Shown here: positions 7,430 through 11,110 of the stretch, piece by piece
Numbering within the stretch: position 1 is the first letter of the stretch
Layout: every line of letters begins with the position of its first letter
Origin: Anaerolineales bacterium
GTDB lineage: Bacteria > Chloroflexota > Anaerolineae > 4572-78 > J111
Direction: 5' to 3'
NCBI GenBank assembly: GCA_012032575.1
Contig: JAAUSP010000219.1
Span: 1 to 11,110, forward strand
DNA length: 11,110 nt
Notes under the pieces: model-generated
Seen by the model: the letters and a program-made list of their open reading frames with translations, nothing else
Databases searched by the model: none
Told to the model about the DNA's origin: nothing
Translations under genes and position numbers: made by a program

Positions 7430-7498
7430 CCATCACAACCTTCCAACCTTCACCCTTCCACCCTTCCCCCTCCCATCTTCCATTCTTCCCCCCTTCGT
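7430..7498. repeat. Polypyrimidine tandem-word tract (CCCTTCC-like) upstream of the helicase gene
   Basis: Almost all bases on the plus strand here are C or T, organised as degenerate repeats of CCTTCCA, CCCTTCC and TCTTCC words. It lies directly before the TACAAT box. Such words in spacers resemble the short tandem repeats seen elsewhere in this window. Confidence 0.6.
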
Positions 7499-7539
7499 GG
7501 TACAATCCCGTCCGAACACCCAAGAATGGAGTAAATCGG

Positions 7540-9786
7540 ATGGACCTTCTGGCAGAACTCAACCCGGCCCAACAAGAGGCCGTGACCACTATCAACGGGC
7601 CGGTGCTGGCCCTGGCCGGGCCGGGGTCGGGCAAAACGCGGGCGCTGACCCACCGTATTGCTTACCTGATCCGCGACTGCGGCATTGCCCCCTGGAATAT
7701 TGTCGCCGTGACCTTTACCAACAAAGCCGCCCGCGAGATGAAATCGCGCCTGGAAGAGATGCTGAGCGCGGCCCAGGTCGCCAGCCTGGCCGTCGGCACC
7801 TTTCACGCCTTGTGCGCCCGCTGGCTGCGCCAGGACATCCATGTGCTGGGCCAATACACCCGCAGCTTCAACATCTACGACACCGACGACCAGCAATCTG
7901 TGGTCAAGCGGGCCATCCGCGACCTGGATTTGGACGAAAAAGCCTGGAAACCGACCTCGATGCACCACGCCATCTCCAAAGCCAAAAACGAGATGATTAC
8001 CTACGACAAATTCCCGGCCCGCACCTATCAGGAAGAGATTGTCGCCCGCGTCTACGAGCGCTACCAAAAAGTGCTGATCGAGAACAATGCCCTCGACTTT
8101 GACGACCTGCTGCTTGTCACCTTGCAGCTTTTCCGCCGCCACGCCGACGTGCGCGAAAAGTACCAGCAGCAGTACCACCACGTCATGGTAGACGAGTTTC
8201 AGGACACCAACATGGTCCAATACGAGCTGACCCGCCTGGTGGCCGGCGGCTATAAAAATCTGTTTGTCGTCGGCGACCTCGACCAGGGCGTTTATTCCTG
8301 GCGCGGGGCTGACTACCGCAACGTGCTGCGCTTCCGCGAGGATTACCCCGACCACAAGCTTATCCGGCTGTCCCAAAACTACCGTTCTACCGAAACCATT
8401 CTGGCCGCGGCCAAACACGTTATCCGCAAAAACAAAAACCGGATTGAGAACGACCTCTTCACCGACCGGGGCCGGGGGGCCAAAATCCGCCTGATCGAAG
8501 CCTACAACGAGCGCGAAGAAGCCACCTATCTGGCCGAGGAAATTCGCCGCCTGCGCCAGGATGGCTTCCGCCTGGGCGACATGGCCGTGATGTACCGCAC
8601 CAACGCCCAGAGCCGCCTGCCCGAAGAAATTTTCATCACCCACAACATTCCCTATCGCCTGGTGCGCGGCACCAGCTTCTACCAGCGCAAAGAAATCAAA
8701 GACGCCCTGGCCTACCTGCGGCTCATCCACAACCCCGAAGACAGCGTCAGCCTGGAGCGCATCATCAACGTCCCCCCCCGCGCCATCGGCGCCAAAACCA
8801 TCGCCGATCTGTACGGCTGGGCCTTAGAAATGGGCACCACCCCCTGGCAAGCCCTCCAGCAGCTTGTCGCCAATGAAGAAGTCAGCCAACCCGAACCAAC
8901 TCCACCCAATCTCCCAATCTCCACGCGAAGCGTCCAATCTCCCTTCAAAGGCAAAGCCCGCAGAGCATTGGTCGAATTCGGCCACACCATGGCCATGCTG
9001 GTCAACGCCAAGAAAAAGCTGAGTCTGCTCGAACTGTACGAGCTGACCCTGGCCCGCACCGGCTACAAAACCTTTATCAAAGACAACACCCCCGAAGGCG
9101 ACGACCGCTGGGAAAACCTGCAAGAGTTGGGCCGCAAAGCCGCCGAATTTGGTCAACTGGAAGGCGACGAAGCCCTGACCATGTTTCTGGAAGGCGTCGC
9201 CCTGGTCTCCGATGTGGACGCCCTGGGCGAAGAAGGCGACCGCGTTCCCCTGCTGACCCTGCACACCGCCAAAGGGCTGGAATTTCCGGTGGTTTTTATG
9301 ATCGGCATGGAAGAAGGTATTTTTCCGCACAGCCGCAGCCTGGCCGACGCCGAACAGATGGAAGAGGAACGCCGCCTGGCCTACGTCGGGCTGACGCGGG
9401 CCAAAGACCGGCTCTATCTGGTTCGGGCCTTTCGCCGCTCCAATTACGGCTTCGATGAGCCAACCAACCCCTCCCGCTTTCTGGCCGACATTCCGCCGGA
9501 ACTGCTCGACGATGCCAACCCGCGAAAAAAGGGCGGCTCGCCTATCACCACCCGCCCGGAAGCCCGCCAGATCAGCAGCCGGTGGGAGCAGCCGCGCCGG
9601 GTCACTGCTCCGCCGCCCAAAAGCGGCGGCTACAAAGCCGGCGACCGGGTCTTCCACAGCAAATTTGGCGACGGCACCATCATCCGCGTCGAGCAGGAAG
9701 GCGGCGAAGAGTTTGTCCAGGTCGCCTTCCCCAGCCAGGGCATCAAAAAGCTGTCCACCAGCTTTGCCCCGCTGGAGAAGCGGTAG
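7540..9786 (+). CDS. pcrA: ATP-dependent 3'-5' DNA helicase, PcrA/UvrD type
   Basis: The product is a 748-residue superfamily 1A helicase that unwinds DNA in repair and clears recombinase from replication forks. All motifs are present in order: Q motif LNPAQQEAV (7-15), Walker A AGPGSGKT (26-33, K32), Ia TFTNKAAREM (58-67), Ib GTFHALC (86-92), Walker B DEFQDTN (218-224), III GDLDQGVYSWRGAD (245-258), IV LSQNYRSTE (277-285), V LLTLHTAKGLEF (571-582) and VI EERRLAYVGLTRAKDRLYL (609-627). The C-terminal GDRVFHSKFGDGTI segment (701-714) is the Tudor-like domain of PcrA/UvrD, which contacts RNA polymerase in the known proteins. The ATG at 7540 has GGAG 8-9 bases upstream and gives the family's normal N-terminus. 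Starting at 7369 would add 57 low-complexity residues. Oddities are L247 and G250 in motif III and a repeat-derived insertion at about 449-470. The gene looks GC-richer than the histidine kinase. Confidence 0.95.
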   Translation: MDLLAELNPAQQEAVTTINGPVLALAGPGSGKTRALTHRIAYLIRDCGIAPWNIVAVTFTNKAAREMKSRLEEMLSAAQVASLAVGTFHALCARWLRQDIHVLGQYTRSFNIYDTDDQQSVVKRAIRDLDLDEKAWKPTSMHHAISKAKNEMITYDKFPARTYQEEIVARVYERYQKVLIENNALDFDDLLLVTLQLFRRHADVREKYQQQYHHVMVDEFQDTNMVQYELTRLVAGGYKNLFVVGDLDQGVYSWRGADYRNVLRFREDYPDHKLIRLSQNYRSTETILAAAKHVIRKNKNRIENDLFTDRGRGAKIRLIEAYNEREEATYLAEEIRRLRQDGFRLGDMAVMYRTNAQSRLPEEIFITHNIPYRLVRGTSFYQRKEIKDALAYLRLIHNPEDSVSLERIINVPPRAIGAKTIADLYGWALEMGTTPWQALQQLVANEEVSQPEPTPPNLPISTRSVQSPFKGKARRALVEFGHTMAMLVNAKKKLSLLELYELTLARTGYKTFIKDNTPEGDDRWENLQELGRKAAEFGQLEGDEALTMFLEGVALVSDVDALGEEGDRVPLLTLHTAKGLEFPVVFMIGMEEGIFPHSRSLADAEQMEEERRLAYVGLTRAKDRLYLVRAFRRSNYGFDEPTNPSRFLADIPPELLDDANPRKKGGSPITTRPEARQISSRWEQPRRVTAPPPKSGGYKAGDRVFHSKFGDGTIIRVEQEGGEEFVQVAFPSQGIKKLSTSFAPLEKR
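8903..8944 (+). repeat. CCAATCTC tandem microrepeat inside the helicase gene
   Basis: CCCAATCTC occurs twice in tandem. A spacer containing the palindrome-like ACGCGAAGCGT follows, then the word occurs again (CCAATCTCCC). It stays in frame and encodes the NLPISTRSVQSP stretch (helicase residues about 457-468), which lies between the helicase motifs in a region where related proteins are usually shorter. Confidence 0.75.
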
Positions 9787-9804
9787 CAGATACCTCGCAG
9801 AAGT

Positions 9805-9908
9805 CATGTCATTCCGACCGGAGGGAGGAATCTTCTTCGCCGCCACTTAGATTTTTAGGCAAGGGCCAAGATTTCTCGCTCCCCCTACGGGTCGCTCGAA
9901 ATGACATG
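9805..9908. repeat. REP-like dispersed palindromic element
   Basis: The ends CATGTCATTCCGA (9805-9817) and TCGAAATGACATG (9896-9908) are inverted copies with 12 of 13 matches. Inner arms GGAGGAATCTT (9824-9834) and AAGATTTCTCGCTCC (9868-9882) continue the imperfect palindrome around a centre of about 35 bases. I know this GTCATTCCGA...GAGGAATCT / AGATTTCTCG...TCGAAATGAC pattern as a dispersed intergenic repeat in many environmental genomes. It encodes nothing and starts 18 bases after the helicase stop. Confidence 0.75.
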
Positions 9909-9952
9909 GCCGGGTAAGTTCTGTTGAAATACTCGCCGAATACCCCGGCGTT

Positions 9953-9981
9953 TTGCCCCTTCCACCCGGCCATGCTATAAT
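9953..9981 (+). promoter_or_regulatory. Sigma-70-type promoter of RNA island 2
   Basis: TTGCCC (9953-9958, four of six), exactly 17 bases, then TATAAT (9976-9981, six of six). It is about 75 bases upstream of tRNA-Ser(CGA). I see no second good promoter before the SRP RNA, so it probably drives both serine tRNAs and the SRP RNA. Confidence 0.8.
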
Positions 9982-10001
9982 TTCCTGCTGTTCCATAAAA
10001 C

Positions 10002-10029
10002 AATTGTCAATCATTACCCATTGACAATT
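10002..10029. repeat. Perfect inverted repeat in the leader of tRNA-Ser(CGA)
   Basis: AATTGTCAAT (10002-10011) and ATTGACAATT (10020-10029) are perfect 10-bp arms around an 8-base centre. A related word, ACAATTCACGATT, follows at 10038-10050. It lies in the transcribed leader if the promoter at 9953-9981 is used. Confidence 0.85.
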
Positions 10030-10055
10030 CGCTATTTACAATTCACGATTTTCCT

Positions 10056-10142
10056 GGGGAGGTGCCAGAGTGGTCGAATGGGGCGGTCTCGAAAACCGCT
10101 GTAGGCTCCGGTCTACCGTGGGTTCGAATCCCACCCTCCCCG
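10056..10142 (+). tRNA. tRNA-Ser(CGA)
   Basis: The acceptor stem is GGGGAGG/CCTCCCC with discriminator G. The anticodon arm is GCGGT-CTCGAAA-ACCGC, giving anticodon CGA. A long class II variable arm (TAGGCTCCGGTCTA) and a T-arm GTGGG-TTCGAAT-CCCAC follow. No CCA is encoded. It is the first gene of island 2. Confidence 0.96.
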
Positions 10143-10156
10143 CTAACGTTGAACGT

Positions 10157-10182
10157 CCAAACGTTTAACGTTAAACGTTTGG
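10157..10182. repeat. Perfect 26-bp palindrome abutting tRNA-Ser(GGA)
   Basis: The 26 bases are their own exact reverse complement (left half CCAAACGTTTAAC). They are built from overlapping AACGTT/AAACGTTT words, and a degenerate copy (AACGTTGAACGT) lies at 10145-10156. The last two bases, GG, are the first two bases of the mature tRNA-Ser(GGA). Confidence 0.93.
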
Positions 10183-10266
10183 AGAGGTCGCATAGCTGGT
10201 CTAGTGCGCGCGATTGGAAATCGCGTAGGTGTAACAGCCTCGAGGGTTCGAATCCCTCCCTCTCCG
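10181..10266 (+). tRNA. tRNA-Ser(GGA)
   Basis: The acceptor stem is GGAGAGG/CCTCTCC with discriminator G. The anticodon arm is CGCGA-TTGGAAA-TCGCG, giving anticodon GGA. It has a class II variable arm and a T-arm GAGGG-TTCGAAT-CCCTC. No CCA is encoded. A run of five T follows at 10270-10274 without a dedicated hairpin, so full termination there is doubtful. Confidence 0.95.
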
Positions 10267-10284
10267 CTCTTTTTCAGTAGAGCG

Positions 10285-10339
10285 GTAGTCAGTAGTCAGT
10301 AGTCAGAAATTATTTTTCTGACTACTGACTACTGACTAC
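10285..10339. repeat. Perfect 22-bp inverted repeat of TAGTCAG heptamers
   Basis: The left arm (10285-10306) is three tandem copies of a TAGTCAG/GTAGTCA heptamer. The right arm (10318-10339) is its exact reverse complement (CTGACTA words). The 11-base AT-rich centre can add three more pairs, leaving a loop of five. No T tract follows, so it is not a standard terminator. It fills most of the spacer between tRNA-Ser(GGA) and the SRP RNA. Confidence 0.93.
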
Positions 10340-10355
10340 TAACCATCTGTTCAGA

Positions 10356-10499
10356 GCGAGGGCAACCGGGTAGCGTTGATGGGTGGGTCTTGCGCGGCAG
10401 GAGCCTGCGAACCAGGTCAGGTCCGGAAGGAAGCAGCCTTAAGTGGTCCCTCCTGGGTGCCGTAAGGTTGCCTGGCCGGAGCTACTCGGTTGCCGTCGC
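10356..10499 (+). ncRNA. ffs: Signal recognition particle RNA (bacterial 4.5S type)
   Basis: This is the RNA scaffold of the signal recognition particle, which binds Ffh and guides ribosomes making membrane proteins to FtsY. The conserved domain IV segment, with the GTCAGGTCCGGAAGGAAGCA core and CAGCCTTAA, lies at 10416-10442 and includes the GGAA tetraloop. The ends close as a long helix: GGCAACCGGGTAGC (10361-10374) with GCTACTCGGTTGCC (10481-10494), 14 bp with one G-U, plus GCGA/TCGC outside. The length of about 144 bases is longer than the roughly 114-base E. coli RNA. The limits come from the closing helix and may shift by a few bases. It follows two serine tRNAs and precedes an intrinsic terminator. 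Confidence 0.95.
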
Positions 10500-10519
10500 C
10501 CTGAGCAACTCCAAAAATT

Positions 10520-10542
10520 CCCTCCCCCACTCAGGGGGAGGG
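10520..10542. repeat. CCCTCCCCC/GGGGGAGGG hairpin after the SRP RNA
   Basis: Perfect 9-bp arms (10520-10528 and 10534-10542) surround a five-base loop, followed by GCCAGGGAGAGG. No T tract follows. The sequence resembles a dispersed G-rich/C-rich intergenic repeat rather than a terminator. Confidence 0.7.
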
Positions 10543-10560
10543 CCAGGGAGAGGTCAACCG

Positions 10561-10584
10561 GCGGATCATATTGATCCGCTTTTT
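10561..10584 (+). terminator. Intrinsic terminator of RNA island 2
   Basis: GCGGATCA (10561-10568) pairs with TGATCCGC (10572-10579) around a three-base loop, followed by five T (10580-10584). It would end the Ser-Ser-SRP RNA transcript. Its last T is only four bases before the ATG of the acetyltransferase gene. Confidence 0.85.
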
Positions 10585-10588
10585 GCTT

Positions 10589-11110
10589 ATGAACGCTGAA
10601 CAAATTTTGACCCTGTTCGACCAGGAACAACGGCGCGAAGTTGAATACTCCGATGTCCGGCGCGAAGTGACCCCCACCACGGTCCGCCAGATTGGCCTCT
10701 ACCACCCTGGGAGCGCTATTATCTATAGCCGGCTCACCCCCGAAAATGTCGAGGCCGTGATTCAGTCTGAAATTGACTACTTTACCCGCCTGGGTCACAC
10801 CCTTGAATGGAAAGTCTACCAGCACGACAGCCCGCCCGACCTGCAAGAGCGGCTGGCCGCGCACGGCTTTGAGATCGAAGAGCCGGAAGCGCTGGTCATC
10901 CTCGATTTGGAGACAGCCCCGGCCGATCTGTTCCAGCCCGTACCCCACGACGTCCGGCGCATCACCGACCCCGGCCAATTGGACGATTTGGCCGTGATCC
11001 ACACCGGCGTCTGGCAGGAGGATTTCGGCCCGCTGGCCGAGCGCCTGGCCAACGATTTGCAGCAGCCCGACCACCTCAGCATCTACGCCGCTTATGTGGA
11101 CAACGCCCCC
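10589..11110 (+). CDS. GNAT-family N-acetyltransferase, 3'-partial
   Basis: The frame is open from the ATG at 10589 to the right edge (174 codons, no stop). The product begins MNAEQILTLFDQEQRREVEY. It contains the N-terminal pattern of a GNAT subfamily: IIYSRL (44-49), LGHTLEWKVY (68-77), AHGFEIEEPEALVILDLE (90-107), then VRRITDP, where a second GNAT-like half begins. The acetyl-CoA binding loop (Q/R-x-x-G-x-G/A) is not reached before the edge. These enzymes move an acetyl group from acetyl-CoA to an amine; the acceptor here is unknown. No Shine-Dalgarno sequence precedes the ATG, because the island 2 terminator occupies that place. Leaderless translation from a start at or near the ATG, or readthrough, would be needed. 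The family call is from memory of the pattern and fairly secure. Confidence 0.78.
   Translation, partial: MNAEQILTLFDQEQRREVEYSDVRREVTPTTVRQIGLYHPGSAIIYSRLTPENVEAVIQSEIDYFTRLGHTLEWKVYQHDSPPDLQERLAAHGFEIEEPEALVILDLETAPADLFQPVPHDVRRITDPGQLDDLAVIHTGVWQEDFGPLAERLANDLQQPDHLSIYAAYVDNAP

Larger units (their letters stand above)
7108..7539. other. Divergent intergenic region between histidine kinase and helicase genes
   Basis: This 432-base stretch has no credible gene. Apart from the dyad at 7194-7212, it holds AAAAGTT-T-AACTTTT (7273-7287) and GTAGTAG/CTACTAC arms (7298-7304 and 7322-7328). It then holds a strongly polypyrimidine stretch (about 7430-7498), and finally TACAAT (7501-7506) just before the helicase gene. 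An open frame in phase with the helicase starts at an ATG at 7369, but its translation is low-complexity Pro/Ser/Phe and is not helicase-like. Confidence 0.7.

Noticed and set aside
7369..7539. N-terminal extension of the helicase from the ATG at 7369
   Set aside because: The 57 extra residues are Pro/Ser/Phe-rich translation of the repeat tract. The ATG at 7540 has a ribosome binding site and gives the standard family start.
7450..8730. Long open frame on the minus strand opposite the helicase gene (426 codons)
   Set aside because: It is the antisense of a clear PcrA gene in GC-rich sequence. Its translation is a low-complexity run of Val, Gly, Phe and Ala with no motif, and its end lies inside the polypyrimidine tract.
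8824..9846. 340-codon minus-strand open frame over the helicase 3' half
   Set aside because: Antisense shadow of the helicase with Phe/Gly/Gln-rich translation. It overlaps the first strand's well-supported motifs V and VI.
10062..10280. Open frame reading through both serine tRNAs
   Set aside because: It is the translation of tRNA sequence and the spacer palindrome, not a protein gene.
10285..10339. CRISPR array or intrinsic terminator
   Set aside because: The repeat unit is seven bases with no spacers, and the hairpin is not followed by a T tract.
10439..11074. 211-codon minus-strand open frame at the right edge
   Set aside because: It covers the SRP RNA and lies antisense to the acetyltransferase frame, whose residues form a recognisable GNAT pattern. 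This translation does not.

Overview
The window looks like a chromosomal segment from a Chloroflexota bacterium, probably of the Anaerolineae type. This is an inference. It rests on the secreted S8 protease ending in a YLP-type C-terminal motif often seen on exported Chloroflexi proteins, on the overall gene style, and on the tandem-word repeats in the spacers. Most of the content is housekeeping. I found no phage, CRISPR, secretion or defence system. The least ordinary content is in the two non-coding RNA islands and the palindromic repeats inside them.

Layout. Bases 1-2460 (+) hold the 3' part of a large secreted subtilisin-like protease with a P-domain and a DUF11 repeat. Its reading frame is broken by one missing G close to the left edge. 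A bidirectional terminator separates it from a convergent gene at 2567-3454 (-), which encodes an unrecognised two-helix membrane protein with a C-terminal coiled coil. Next is RNA island 1 (3551-4541, -). A perfect-consensus sigma-70 promoter drives tRNA-Arg(GCG), RNase P RNA, initiator tRNA-Met, tRNA-Trp and tRNA-Gly, and a strong intrinsic terminator closes the unit. Upstream of it on the same strand are a PfkB-family kinase (4561-5562) and a soluble GAF-domain sensor histidine kinase (5647-7107). A 432-base divergent spacer follows, with several dyads and a polypyrimidine tract. Then come a PcrA/UvrD-type helicase (7540-9786, +), a REP-like dispersed palindrome (9805-9908), and RNA island 2 (9953-10584, +): promoter, tRNA-Ser(CGA), tRNA-Ser(GGA), SRP RNA and terminator. 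A GNAT acetyltransferase begins five bases after that terminator and runs off the right edge.

Functional links. The two islands carry RNase P RNA and SRP RNA, each placed downstream of tRNA genes on what looks like the same transcript. Maturation of the RNase P RNA transcript probably depends on RNase P cutting its neighbouring tRNAs. All six tRNAs lack an encoded CCA, so a CCA-adding enzyme must act on them. The spacers in both islands contain inverted repeats built from short words, and the word differs at each site. A related microrepeat appears in frame inside the helicase gene. The protein-coding genes around the islands show no common pathway.
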